A DNA stretch of 64,000 nucleotides from Opitutaceae bacterium (GTDB taxonomy: Bacteria; Verrucomicrobiota; Verrucomicrobiia; Opitutales; Opitutaceae). The position numbers and the translations under genes are program-made. The notes beneath the pieces are model-generated. The model ran no database searches and was not told the origin of the DNA. It saw nothing but the letters and a program-made list of their open reading frames with translations. Below are positions 1 to 9,057 of the stretch, piece after piece. The stretch spans positions 62,001 to 126,000 of the forward strand of contig JAQUYL010000003.1 in assembly GCA_028691845.1 (NCBI GenBank), read 5' to 3'. Each line of letters begins with the position of its first letter. The first letter of the stretch is position 1.

Positions 1-532
1 TGATCCTGGTGCCATCGGGCGCCCAGTGCGGCGCGATGATCTGCTTGCTGTTGGACGGGTGCATCAGCACCTCCCCAAAGAACAGGTCCGAGGTGTAAAT
101 CTCTGAACGACCGGAGCGGTTGCTCACACAGGCCAGCTTGCCCGCAAAGAAACCGCGCAGTCCGCTCGTCTTGGTCACGGCGATGTCGGCCGCGCGCAGG
201 AGGGCGTTGCGCAGGCTGGTGCCCGTTGCGGTCTCGGTCGCGACAGGCGTTCCGGCGTTGCCCCGGGTAATCACCACGCGCACCTGGCTGGCGCCGACGG
301 CGGTGAAATTGAGGGTGTAGCTGCCCCGGTCCGCAACGGGACGGTAACGCCCGTGGGCGTTGAAGGCGGTCAACGCCAGGCTTTGCAGTTCGGGCGTGGA
401 ACCCACAATGCGGACGGGAATCGTCGTCCCATCGGCCTGAACGTTGATCGTGCCGATGTTGCGTGAATCCTGTGCGACCAGAGCGGCGGCTGACAGGGCT
501 AAACCGGTCAGAAAATGGAGAATTTGACGCAT
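1..532 (-). CDS. tolB: TolB-like periplasmic protein, 5' part only
   Basis: The gene begins at the ATG complementary to 530-532 and runs off the left edge, so about 177 N-terminal residues are visible. It starts with a signal peptide (MRQILHFLTGLALSAAALVA, cleavage near AQD). A TolB N-domain-like region follows, and the visible part ends at SNRSGRSEIYTSDLFF and HWAPDGTRI. Those last motifs are typical of the first WD/PD40 blade of TolB propellers. TolB works in the periplasm with Pal in the Tol-Pal envelope system. It is divergent from the mrp-type gene, so the two share the 533-649 promoter region. The propeller lies outside the window; another PD40 protein is possible. Confidence 0.7.
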   Translation of the reverse strand, partial: MRQILHFLTGLALSAAALVAQDSRNIGTINVQADGTTIPVRIVGSTPELQSLALTAFNAHGRYRPVADRGSYTLNFTAVGASQVRVVITRGNAGTPVATETATGTSLRNALLRAADIAVTKTSGLRGFFAGKLACVSNRSGRSEIYTSDLFFGEVLMHPSNSKQIIAPHWAPDGTRI

Positions 533-649
533 GGCGAAAAGTAGCTGAGCTATGAAGCGAAAGACGGGGCCGGATTTTGTTTTACTCCCGGCAGCACCTT
601 CACAACGTCAAACCGAAATTTTTCCAAGCTCTTTTCCGTCGCCCGCACC

Positions 650-1714
650 GTGAACGCCGAAACCATCAAGAATGCCCTCAAGCAGGTGAAATATCCCGGC
701 TTCAGCCGGGATATTGTGTCCTTCGGGCTCGTCCGCTCGGCCACGTTCGCCGACGGCACCGCCCAGGTCTCGCTCGCCCTTACAACTTCCGATCCGAATA
801 TTCCCTCCCAACTCAAAAATGAGGTGGAGCGCTGCCTCCATGCCCTGCCCGGCGTAAAGACGGCTGTCGTCGACGTGTCGGTATCCGCAGCCAAGTCTCC
901 GACCAAACCCGGCAGCAGCAATCTCGGCGGCGGCACGACGCCGGCGGGCATCGGCCGTTCCGTCGCCATCGCCAGCGGCAAGGGCGGCGTCGGAAAGACG
1001 ACTTTCGCCGTCAACCTCGCATGCGCCCTGGCGCAAGTGCTGGCAAAAAAGGGCCGCGAGGGACGGGTGGGCCTGATGGATGCCGACATTTATGGTCCGT
1101 CCGTTCCGCTCATGATGGGCATGTCGGGGCAGCCTGAAATCGACGGCGATTCGCTAATCCCGATGGAGCGCCACGGCGTCAAGGTCATCTCGATGGGGTT
1201 CCTAGTGGACGACGACACCCCTGTCATCTGGCGCGGCCCGATGATCATGAAAACCATCCAGCAGTTCGTGCAGAACGTCAAATGGGGCGAACTCGACGTG
1301 CTTCTGGTCGACCTGCCGCCCGGAACGGGAGATGCGCAGCTCTCGCTCGTTCAAACCCTGCCGCTTGATGGCGCGGTGCTGGTCACGACGCCCCAGACCG
1401 CGGCGACCAATGTCGCGCGCAAGGGCGGCTTGATGTTCCACAAGCTAAACGTGCCGCTCCTTGGGGTGGCTGAAAACATGAGCTGGCTGGAGAATGGGGA
1501 CGGCCAGCGTCTGCATGTCTTCGGCGAAGGCGGCGGCGCCAAGGCGGCTGAAGCGCTAGGCACAGTGCTGCTCGGGCAAGTGCCGCTCATCCCTGCGATT
1601 CGCGCCGGAGGCGACTCCGGGCAGCCGGTCACGATCAGCGATCCGGCGGGCAAGGCGGCCGGTGTTTTCCGAGAAATGGCCGGGGCGCTGCTGACTCGCC
1701 TCAAGCTCAGCTGA
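650..1714 (+). CDS. mrp: Mrp/ApbC family P-loop ATPase, iron-sulfur cluster carrier type
   Basis: This 354-residue cytoplasmic protein has an N-terminal MIP18 (DUF59) domain (about 1-85), a linker, then a ParA/Mrp ATPase domain. The deviant Walker A motif GKGGVGKTT is at about 110-118; the switch sequence VDLPPGTGDAQLS is present. Mrp proteins carry or insert Fe-S clusters on apo-proteins. The usual CxxC cluster ligands after the conserved MS motif are absent here: the sequence reads MSWLENGDGQRLHVFG with no cysteine. The start is GTG at 650, which fits the DUF59 N-terminus. The family is certain; the cluster-carrier role is less so because of the missing cysteines. Confidence 0.9.
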   Translation: MNAETIKNALKQVKYPGFSRDIVSFGLVRSATFADGTAQVSLALTTSDPNIPSQLKNEVERCLHALPGVKTAVVDVSVSAAKSPTKPGSSNLGGGTTPAGIGRSVAIASGKGGVGKTTFAVNLACALAQVLAKKGREGRVGLMDADIYGPSVPLMMGMSGQPEIDGDSLIPMERHGVKVISMGFLVDDDTPVIWRGPMIMKTIQQFVQNVKWGELDVLLVDLPPGTGDAQLSLVQTLPLDGAVLVTTPQTAATNVARKGGLMFHKLNVPLLGVAENMSWLENGDGQRLHVFGEGGGAKAAEALGTVLLGQVPLIPAIRAGGDSGQPVTISDPAGKAAGVFREMAGALLTRLKLS

Positions 1715-1849
1715 CCACCTCTGTTGACAGGATGCACGGACACCCTCTAGGCTGAAACTGATGACAATGATGCCAGGCCAGCCCATGATATCCAGTGCGT
1801 CTGGCACCTTTGGATTAAGATAACAACTTATGACATCACCGTTGCGGCT

Positions 1850-2125
1850 ATGACGTCTCCGACCAAGGAATCCTCCGGCGATCGCGACTTCGTCAAACGG
1901 TCGAGCCTTTACCAGGAATTCCTGGCCGAGAGGGAGGAAATTCTGAAGCACAAGTGGCTGGAGTCAGAACGTCTGGGGTACGACATCGGTTTTGAGCGCG
2001 CGCTCCTCGATTGGATCCGCAAACACCGCGACAGGTGGCGCGCGCATCGCCGCACCCAACTGGCCGGAGACAGCCAGCCCTCTTTTCGCCGGCCGCCGGC
2101 CGCCGAGACCGAGAAAAAAAAGTAG
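1850..2125 (+). CDS. small conserved-type protein of unknown function
   Basis: This is a 91-residue, highly charged, soluble protein. The central part (about 15-60) is predicted helical, with FVKRSSLYQEFLAEREEIL followed by a KWLESERLGYDIGFERAL segment. That segment weakly recalls the HRW-SER-G-D-G motif at the end of DUF4032 proteins, which I cannot confirm. The C-terminus is Pro/Arg/Lys-rich and ends in EKKK. The ATG at 1850 overlaps the TGA of a seven-codon reading frame (1830-1853), which could couple its translation. It is not obviously linked to mrp or rpmG. Confidence 0.55.
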   Translation: MTSPTKESSGDRDFVKRSSLYQEFLAEREEILKHKWLESERLGYDIGFERALLDWIRKHRDRWRAHRRTQLAGDSQPSFRRPPAAETEKKK

Positions 2126-2251
2126 CCCCACTGCCGGGGGATCGACCCCAGGTCTGGCTGCCTCCATCATTTCAATCCCAAGGGGGGGTATGAGTCCGGT
2201 CGCGCCGAGGCTCATGGAAGCAGACTGATTCGCACCGCTTTCGACAGGACC

Positions 2252-2281
2252 AAAAAAGGCCGGTTCCAAGCGGAACCGGCC
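2252..2281 (-). terminator. Rho-independent terminator of rpmG
   Basis: On the minus strand a perfect 10-bp GC-rich stem (GGCCGGTTCC pairing with GGAACCGGCC, four-base loop) is followed at once by six T residues. It lies about 80 bases downstream of the rpmG stop. Read on the plus strand it would lack the U-run, so it serves rpmG. Confidence 0.9.
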
Positions 2282-2359
2282 GGGAAAATGCGTGTGCCCT
2301 TGGCTTGGGCTCGTGGCCAGAGAAACCAGGCTCACAGCCCGGCGGGTCCGGGCATCCCC

Positions 2360-2524
2360 TTACTTGATCTCCTTGTGGAGCGTATGGCGCTTGAGGAAGG
2401 GATTGTACTTCTTCTTCTCGATGCGCTCGGTGACGGTCTTCTTGTTACGCTTGGTCAGGTAACGGGAGGGCGGTTTGCCTTCCTTGCGGGCTTCGGTGCA
2501 TTCTAAAGTGACGACTTCTTGCAT
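2360..2524 (-). CDS. rpmG: 50S ribosomal protein L33
   Basis: This 54-residue protein reads [16 protein letters not shown] at the start, then [10 protein letters not shown] and [17 protein letters not shown], the classic L33 layout. L33 sits near the E-site of the large ribosomal subunit. Only one cysteine remains where zinc-binding L33 has two CxxC pairs, so this is the zinc-free (C-minus) form. It stands alone rather than beside rpmB, and is followed by its own strong terminator at 2252-2281. Confidence 0.95.
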   Translation of the reverse strand: MQEVVTLECTEARKEGKPPSRYLTKRNKKTVTERIEKKKYNPFLKRHTLHKEIK

Positions 2525-2635
2525 GGTTGGAAATTGTTAAAGGTGTGAGAGCAAAGCCGCAGGGTTTCCGCGTGCAACCCTAAACTTCTCCCTCCGCCCG
2601 CCGCCGGCCGGCGGCGCAACGGAAGCGGCATCCGC

Positions 2636-3988
2636 CTAGAAGGTTACATATTTCTCCGTCAGCGGCATCATAACGCCGCGACGGAAAAGTGTCACCTGGG
2701 CCGTGCTCGATGAAACCACCAAGGCGATGCAATCCGCAGCCAACGAGATCGCCGCCGCCGCCGCATGACGAGAACCGAGCCCGCTGGGCAGGGCAAAGTT
2801 GTACTCTGAAGCCTGGATGAGTGCGCCCGCCGCTTCCACAACCCCATCGCCACGAATAATAAAAGCACCGTCGATGGAGGAGAATTCCTTCACCGTCTCA
2901 TCCATGAACGGATTGAGGATGTTGCGGTCCTCTTCCTTGTAACCGAAAAAGGGATTGAGCACGAGCGGCTTGGTCATCTTCTCCACTTTTGCCAGATCGC
3001 CGACCACGAAAAGACACCCGACCGTCCGGCCCTCGCGCCCTTCGACTGCGAGTTCCGTGACTACCGCGAGGACCCGTTCCAGCACCTCGGGCTTCACGTC
3101 CGCCGGCAGCAGGTCGGCGTGCCCGGTCAGCAGCGGCTGAAACTCCTTTTCCACGTCGATGACCACGATCGTGTCGAATTGACTGGTCCCGGCTATCCCG
3201 CCGATACAGCAGATGCGGTCGCTGAAACTGAGGAAGCCCCGCGTCAAACCAATGAGCACCGCGCTGCGGAGCTGTGCCATACGCTGATTCGAGAAGGAGC
3301 GGACCTGGATCGTCTCGGCGAACGGCGACAGATGGTCGCCAGCGTCGGCCAGATTGCGCGACACGTAGATCGCTTTGAGGGAAGGCTTCCAACCCGACGC
3401 CTTGAAGCCGCTGGGGAAGGTGTCTCCAAACACCATGAGCGCCGTGCAGCCGCTGCCGCTCGCCACCTTCTCGGCCTCGCGCAGCACGACGCGATTGACG
3501 CGGTTCTGCTGCACCTGCACCGGCTTGGCCGCCAGGCCGCCGAAACCGGCGTGCAATCGCTCATAGAGCGAATTGATGTCGGGCGCCTGCACGAGCCTGT
3601 CGACAAAATCCTTGTCCTTCATCAGCCCCGCAATCGCGGCCAGCACCTGCAGATAGTCGCGCGTTCCTTCGTCGGCGATCAAGAGCAGGATCAGTCGCAC
3701 CGGCTCGCTTTCGATCGCCCCGTCGTAACGGATGCCAAAGGGACTGCGGCCGACCGCGATGATGTAGCGGCGGTTCATTTTCACCCTCACATGCGGCAAG
3801 GCCACGCCCTGTCCCAAGTAGGTTGTCATGGTGTCCTCGCGCCGCAGCAGCCCCTTGAGAACTGCGTCGCGATTCAGGTCCGGAAACCGGCTGACCGCCA
3901 GGCCCAGCAATTCTCCCAACGCGCCTTCAGTGTCGACGCTGACCAGATCGATGACCCGTCGGCGGGTGATGAATTTGTCGAGGCGCAT
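2636..3988 (-). CDS. PTS EIIA-like domain fused to DacZ/CdaZ-type diadenylate cyclase
   Basis: This is a 450-residue protein. Residues 1-150 resemble a fructose-type PTS EIIA domain, with the phospho-acceptor motif GVALPHVRV (His66). The middle (about 160-290) is an alpha/beta domain like that of archaeal DacZ. The C-terminus is a DAC (DisA_N) domain with LVLNPFFGY, the catalytic DGA (373-375) and GLGSRHAAAAA, the RH motif that binds ATP. DAC domains make cyclic di-AMP from two ATP. The DacZ-like part is usually archaeal, and an EIIA front end would tie the cyclase to PTS phosphorylation state. The domain calls are strong; the regulatory reading is inference. It is transcribed alone, with nuoA upstream on the same strand. 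Confidence 0.82.
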   Translation of the reverse strand: MRLDKFITRRRVIDLVSVDTEGALGELLGLAVSRFPDLNRDAVLKGLLRREDTMTTYLGQGVALPHVRVKMNRRYIIAVGRSPFGIRYDGAIESEPVRLILLLIADEGTRDYLQVLAAIAGLMKDKDFVDRLVQAPDINSLYERLHAGFGGLAAKPVQVQQNRVNRVVLREAEKVASGSGCTALMVFGDTFPSGFKASGWKPSLKAIYVSRNLADAGDHLSPFAETIQVRSFSNQRMAQLRSAVLIGLTRGFLSFSDRICCIGGIAGTSQFDTIVVIDVEKEFQPLLTGHADLLPADVKPEVLERVLAVVTELAVEGREGRTVGCLFVVGDLAKVEKMTKPLVLNPFFGYKEEDRNILNPFMDETVKEFSSIDGAFIIRGDGVVEAAGALIQASEYNFALPSGLGSRHAAAAAISLAADCIALVVSSSTAQVTLFRRGVMMPLTEKYVTF

Positions 3989-4131
3989 GGTTCAGGGTTT
4001 GGCGGGACGGGCAACAAAGGCTAGGAAAATCAGGAAAATGGGAAGGGAAAGGGAGGACCCTGTGATTATCTCCCGGCTCCCAGGTTCCATATTTTTACAG
4101 TATTGTCCGAAGCGCAGGCACCGGCCGCCGC

Positions 4132-4506
4132 TCACCGCTCCCACTCCAGCGCGCCCTTCTTGATTTCGTAGTACAAGCCAAGCACGAGCACGCCGAGGAA
4201 GAACAGCATCGGCCCCACAATGGAGATATGGTGGGCCAGAAAATCGCGGTAGACGAACGTCCACGGGATGAGAAAAACCACTTCGATGTCGAACAGGATA
4301 AAGAGCATCGCTGTGACATAGAATTTGACCGAGAAGCGAATGTGCGGTCGGCCCGTCGACTGCACGCCGCACTCGTATGCCGAATCCTTGATGGCATGGG
4401 GCCGGGCGCGCTGCCCGCAGAGATGACTGGCGGCAATTACCCCGCCGGTGATGACCGCGGCCAGGACGATTTGCACAAGGATCGGCAGATAGGCGACGGC
4501 ATTCAT
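4132..4506 (-). CDS. nuoA: NADH-quinone oxidoreductase subunit A
   Basis: This 124-residue protein has three hydrophobic helices, as NuoA does. The family motif KDSAYECGVQSTG is in the first loop and FDIEVVFLIPW in the second helix. NuoA is a membrane subunit of complex I near the quinone site. The start chosen (MNAVAYLPILVQ) matches the family N-terminus; an upstream in-frame extension is Arg/Gly-rich and unlikely to be translated. No nuoB or other complex I gene lies nearby, so nuoA is detached from the rest of the operon. Confidence 0.92.
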   Translation of the reverse strand: MNAVAYLPILVQIVLAAVITGGVIAASHLCGQRARPHAIKDSAYECGVQSTGRPHIRFSVKFYVTAMLFILFDIEVVFLIPWTFVYRDFLAHHISIVGPMLFFLGVLVLGLYYEIKKGALEWER

Positions 4507-4767
4507 CGGGGGGGAAAATGCGCCCAGAACGGCACCCTGTTCAAGTGGAATTTCCCCCGTTATCGCCAGCAGGAGGGCCTCACGACCCGGGGCAGCCCGC
4601 CCACCCGGGCGGGTGCGAAAGGCGCCGCGCGGTCCCAGGAGGACCGGATCGGTTGCGGCTAGGAAGCCTGCGCCAAGATGACGATATCTTCCCGCCGGGG
4701 CGCCCCGGCACTCGCGTCCAACGCATACTTTCTCGTCTCGGGGACAACGACCGCATCTAATCGGCAC

Positions 4768-6495
4768 ATGACCCCACGTTATCTGGCAATGTTCTCGCTG
4801 CTCTTCAGCGTTTCAGCTCTGGCCCAATCCGTCGACGATGCCAAATTTGTCAATCTCGCGCACAATTACCTTGAACGAGTCTTCCGGCTTCATCCGGAGG
4901 ACGCCACCTCTCTGGGAGACCATCGCCATGATGACCGGCTGTCCGACTACAGCCCGGCAGCGATAGCCGGCGAGCTGGCCGGCGAACAGAGCTTTCTCCA
5001 GCGATTGGAGAAAATCGATTCCGGCCGCCTCACCGGCCCCAACCGAGTGGATGCACGATTGTTGCGCGACGCCATCGAGGCACAGATCTTCACCTTGACG
5101 GAGCTGCAGCCCGCCCGGCGGGATCCCCTCTTCTACGAGACCAGCTATGCGGGCGGTCTATACCTGCTCGTTGCGCGGGACTTTGCTCCGGCGGAGGTTC
5201 GCCTGCGGGCGTTGGCGGGACGGCTGCGGGATATTCCCCGCGTGTTGCAACAGGCCAGGGGGAATCTCGATCATCCGCCGCGCGTGTTCACGGAAACAGC
5301 GATCGAACGGGCCGGCGGCGCGATTGTCCAAATCCTCCACGGTTTCGACGACCTGCTGGCCCAGGCACCCTCCCTGAAGGCCGAACTGGCCCCGCTGCAG
5401 GCGGCCGCCAGCGCCGCTCTATCCGACTACCGCGACTGGCTGCAACAAGATCTCCTGCCCCGCTCGAACGGTGATTTTCGGATTGGGGCTGACGTCTTCC
5501 GCCGCAAATTACGCTTCGCCCTCGCCTCGGACCTGTCGATGGAGGAAATCCTGCAACGAGCGGAGGCCGACGTGGCCACCACCACTGCGGCGCTCTACGA
5601 CACCGCCCGGCTGCTTTACCGGGAGTATCTCCCCCAGGCGGCTGGCTCCCAGCTGGCCGACCGCCACCACGTGATCAAGACCGTGCTGGACCGGCTCGCG
5701 GACGAGCATCCCACCCAGGATACGGTTGTGGCCAGAGCCGACGCGACGCTTCGGGAAGCGACCGATTTTGTGCGAAAGCACGACCTCGTGACGCTCCCCA
5801 CCACGCCTCTTCAGTTGATCGTCATGCCGGAATTCAAACGCGGGAGCGGCATCGCGTACTGCGACGGACCCGGCGCCCTGGAGAAGAACGGTGAGACTTT
5901 TTATGCGATCTCGCCCACGCCCCAAGATTGGCCCGAGGCACGCCAGGCGTCGTTCTACCGCGAATACAACAACTACATGCTCTACGACCTGACGGTGCAC
6001 GAGGCCATGCCCGGGCACTTCCTGCAGGGCGCGCACGCCAACCAGTTCCACGCGCCAACCCTCGTGCGCGCCGTGTTCCAGAACGGACCTTTCATCGAGG
6101 GCTGGGCGGTGTACTGCGAACAGATGATGGCCGAGCACGGATTCGGCGGCCCCAAGGTCCGCATGCAGCAGCTCAAGATGCGGCTGCGCGCTGCGCTCAA
6201 CGCCATCCTCGACCAGAAGATTCACACGGAGGGGATGACCGAGCGGGAGGCCCTAGATCTGATGATGAACACCGGATTCCAAGAAGAAGGAGAAGCGGTC
6301 GGGAAATGGAAACGGGCCCAACTCACCTCGACGCAGCTTTCCACCTATTTTGCTGGCGCGAGCGAATGGCTTGATCTGCGCGCTTCGGCGCAGGCCCGCG
6401 ACGGCGCAATGTTTGACCTGAAACGATTCAACGATACGGCCTTGTCCTACGGCAGTCCACCGGTCAGATACGTGCGCCAGTTGATGGGCTTGTAA
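4768..6495 (+). CDS. DUF885 family secreted metallopeptidase-like protein
   Basis: This 575-residue exported protein has a signal peptide (MTPRYLAMFSLLFSVSALAQ). The family's hallmark HEAMPGHFLQ lies in the C-terminal third, followed by FIEGWAVYCEQMM, where a glutamate of the zinc site is expected. DUF885 proteins resemble M1/M3-type thermolysin-fold peptidases; several are annotated as carboxypeptidase-like, but the substrate is unknown. The ATG at 4768 is preferred over an upstream in-frame ATG at 4678 because it gives a clean signal peptide. It is divergent from nuoA. Confidence 0.85.
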   Translation: MTPRYLAMFSLLFSVSALAQSVDDAKFVNLAHNYLERVFRLHPEDATSLGDHRHDDRLSDYSPAAIAGELAGEQSFLQRLEKIDSGRLTGPNRVDARLLRDAIEAQIFTLTELQPARRDPLFYETSYAGGLYLLVARDFAPAEVRLRALAGRLRDIPRVLQQARGNLDHPPRVFTETAIERAGGAIVQILHGFDDLLAQAPSLKAELAPLQAAASAALSDYRDWLQQDLLPRSNGDFRIGADVFRRKLRFALASDLSMEEILQRAEADVATTTAALYDTARLLYREYLPQAAGSQLADRHHVIKTVLDRLADEHPTQDTVVARADATLREATDFVRKHDLVTLPTTPLQLIVMPEFKRGSGIAYCDGPGALEKNGETFYAISPTPQDWPEARQASFYREYNNYMLYDLTVHEAMPGHFLQGAHANQFHAPTLVRAVFQNGPFIEGWAVYCEQMMAEHGFGGPKVRMQQLKMRLRAALNAILDQKIHTEGMTEREALDLMMNTGFQEEGEAVGKWKRAQLTSTQLSTYFAGASEWLDLRASAQARDGAMFDLKRFNDTALSYGSPPVRYVRQLMGL

Positions 6496-6721
6496 TCCCC
6501 CGTCAACACGGGACCCTCGTTCCCGCCCTTCACCGGCTGCCCAATGGCGGAGGCGGGCAAGGCCGAGACTGGTCGATTGCCCGATCGCCCCTCCGGGCAG
6601 GGCATCCCACCCCTCGCATCAATAGAAAGCACGCCCGGGTCCAGGATGAAATTCCGCCCGCGCATGGATGCGGTTGACCTCGGATATCGGTTCGCACATG
6701 GATTCATTCTTCAAATCTCCC

Positions 6722-7921
6722 ATGAAATTCCAATCCCTCCTCTCCCCCTCTAACCGGACTTGCTGGATCAAACCGGGGTTGATCCTCCTTGCGGGATTAA
6801 TCCTTGCTGCGTCCCCTGCCCCCGCCCAAAGCGAAAAGGCCGACAAGGCTTCCCGCAAGTTGCGGGAAATAAACCAGGGAGCCACCTATGAGCGGTCACG
6901 GAAGCAGTTTTATACCAAGAAGTGGGATTTGAGCGGTCTGCCGGAATACACCCCACAAGCCCAAGTAGTCGGCACCATTCGAATCGCGCGTGACTGCTAC
7001 CTTACCGCCGCCAGAGTGATGCCGCTGTGGGCGGAGGGATTTCGGAAATACCAGCCCTTGGTCAATTTTGAGTACGTGGATGAAAGGCTGCAAACCGGTC
7101 GGATCGATATCGTGCAAAATCGCCGGTGGACGTTTGACGAATTCCAAGATTATCAGAACCGGTACCATCATTATCCGCTCGAACTCGAGATGGCCACAGG
7201 CTCTTTTAATGTCCCGGGTTGGTCGCCGGCCTTCACCATCCTGGTCAACAAGGAAAACCCGATCACGCAACTCACCCTGAAGCAGTTGGACGGCATGTTT
7301 GGCGGACCGCGAACCGGCGGGTGGGACGGGACCTTCTGGCGGACTGATCTGGCGCGTGGACCCGAAGGGAACATCCGCACCTGGGGGCAGGTGGGGCTAA
7401 CCGGGAAATGGAAGGATGCGCCCGTCAACGTCTATGGCCGCGCCCTGAAGATGCACATTCAGCTTTATTTTGAGCGCAAGGTGTTTCAGGGCGGAAGCAT
7501 CTGGAATGAAAATCTGCGGGAATTCGCCCACCAACTCAATCCAGACGGCACCAGGACCCGCATGAGTCCCCTGATGGTGTCAGCGGTCGGCAAGGATCCC
7601 TACGGGATTGTTTATAACGACGCAGGCAACCAGACGATCGAAGGGGTAAAGGCTGTGGCGCTGGCAAAAGACGAAGGCGGGCCTTATGTTGAGGTCTCCC
7701 TGGAGAGTGTGCATGATCGGACCTATCCGCTCTTTCTTGAGGTCTATTTGTACACTCATCGCAACCCGGATGCAAAGATCAGGGAATTTCTCCGCTACGC
7801 GCTGAGCCGTGAGGGGCAGGAGGCGATCCAGCAGGATGGGAAATGGTTGCCGCTTACTGCCGACGTCGCCCAGGAACAATTGAAGAAACTGAGCCAGTCT
7901 TCCGTGCCGGCTAACCCGTAA
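6722..7921 (+). CDS. PstS-like phosphate/anion-binding periplasmic protein
   Basis: This is a 399-residue protein with a signal peptide (hydrophobic GLILLAGLILAASPAPA). Its body resembles the PBP-like PstS superfamily: it has ILVNKENPITQLTLKQL, a GDMFGG-like motif seen as LDGMFGG, YGIVYND, and YTHRNPDAKIREFLRYAL near the end. Such proteins bind phosphate or related anions for ABC uptake or sensing. No pstCAB genes are adjacent, so it may be a solitary sensor or scavenger. The start is uncertain: ATG codons at 6668, 6698 and 6722 are all in frame, and 6722 gives the most signal-like N-terminus. Confidence 0.75.
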   Translation: MKFQSLLSPSNRTCWIKPGLILLAGLILAASPAPAQSEKADKASRKLREINQGATYERSRKQFYTKKWDLSGLPEYTPQAQVVGTIRIARDCYLTAARVMPLWAEGFRKYQPLVNFEYVDERLQTGRIDIVQNRRWTFDEFQDYQNRYHHYPLELEMATGSFNVPGWSPAFTILVNKENPITQLTLKQLDGMFGGPRTGGWDGTFWRTDLARGPEGNIRTWGQVGLTGKWKDAPVNVYGRALKMHIQLYFERKVFQGGSIWNENLREFAHQLNPDGTRTRMSPLMVSAVGKDPYGIVYNDAGNQTIEGVKAVALAKDEGGPYVEVSLESVHDRTYPLFLEVYLYTHRNPDAKIREFLRYALSREGQEAIQQDGKWLPLTADVAQEQLKKLSQSSVPANP

Positions 7922-8160
7922 AACCTCGGATCAATCCGCGGGAATGAATGATGACCGGCGGGCGGAAGCGGATTGACCGCTTGGATCTGCGGCGAAAGTC
8001 GGGGAATCCCGCCGGTTCCCCGCGCCGGAGCTGATGCGCACAGGCGGCAAACGGCCCTGACGCCTATGCAATACCCCGTTAGGATCGCCCGGGTTCCCCG
8101 GCCGGACTGATGATGTCAGGCGATCCCCAGCCGCTCCCAACCAGGGGGAGTGCGCCAGCC

Positions 8161-9057
8161 TCAGACTCGGAGGGGTTCAAACGCCGGCACTGGCGAGGCG
8201 GAACGATCAGCCAATCGGTGGGCGGAGGATTGATCCCCCTCCGGAATATTGCCGGAGGCGAGTAGATAACCGTAGGAGAGGCCCAGCATGTCCGCTACCC
8301 CGCCCATGGTGAGATTCATCCTAATATATTGGCGATTTAGCTCCTCCAGAATCGGGAGGAAGTTGCCGCCCTGGTTGATGATTTTTTCCAATCTCCGTCC
8401 ATCATGCCTAATCTGCTCAAGCCCCGTTGCACCACAGCGATGAAGAGCGGTGGTGTCCTCCACGACCTGCATCAGCCGCGCCAGCATGGAGAAGGAGGCC
8501 TTCTGGAAGCATCCGTGCTGTTCCATGGCGGCGAGATAGGCAGGGATCGCTTCCTCAAAGAGTGAAGGGAAGCCATGGATGGATTCCTGCACAATCCCCC
8601 CCACTGGGAAGCGTCCCCGCACCTTTTGGCCATGGGTGGGAAGACTTCCCTGCGAGGCAAAGAAATTGCCGGCCAGGGAGCCGATCGTGTCGCGCATAAT
8701 CCGCTCATCGGCGGTTCGGGCGTGCCAACGGGCAATCAGCATCAGACCGCTCAGAAACAAATACCCCTTGTGAGTATTGCTGCCCAGGTTTTCGTGCATC
8801 CTCTTTTCGGCGCGTTGGGCAATGGACACTTGCTGTGCGAAATCCTCACCCCGGCCGAGGGAGCCTATCAATTCCTGCAGGCAATCGGAAACCATCGTCA
8901 ACGACTGTTCCATCAGTGCCACCGTCAGATCGGGATGCGAGCCGCAATCCTTAAGGTCAACCAGCCCAGGTTTCGGGGTCAGGTGGAGCTCAAGCGTAGC
9001 CCCTTGAACCAGAAAGGCGGCCAGCCGATCAACTTCCGATATGCGCGAGGAGTTCAT
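8161..9057 (-). CDS. citG: triphosphoribosyl-dephospho-CoA synthase
   Basis: This 298-residue protein makes the precursor of the citrate lyase prosthetic group from ATP and dephospho-CoA. Family motifs seen are LTPKPGLVDLKDCGSHPDL near the N-terminus and NTHKGYLFLSGLM in the middle. It is the last gene of the citC-D-E-F-X-G operon and overlaps the 3' end of citX by 29 bases. citX and citG are separate here, as in enteric bacteria, not fused as in Haemophilus. Confidence 0.93.
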   Translation of the reverse strand: MNSSRISEVDRLAAFLVQGATLELHLTPKPGLVDLKDCGSHPDLTVALMEQSLTMVSDCLQELIGSLGRGEDFAQQVSIAQRAEKRMHENLGSNTHKGYLFLSGLMLIARWHARTADERIMRDTIGSLAGNFFASQGSLPTHGQKVRGRFPVGGIVQESIHGFPSLFEEAIPAYLAAMEQHGCFQKASFSMLARLMQVVEDTTALHRCGATGLEQIRHDGRRLEKIINQGGNFLPILEELNRQYIRMNLTMGGVADMLGLSYGYLLASGNIPEGDQSSAHRLADRSASPVPAFEPLRV

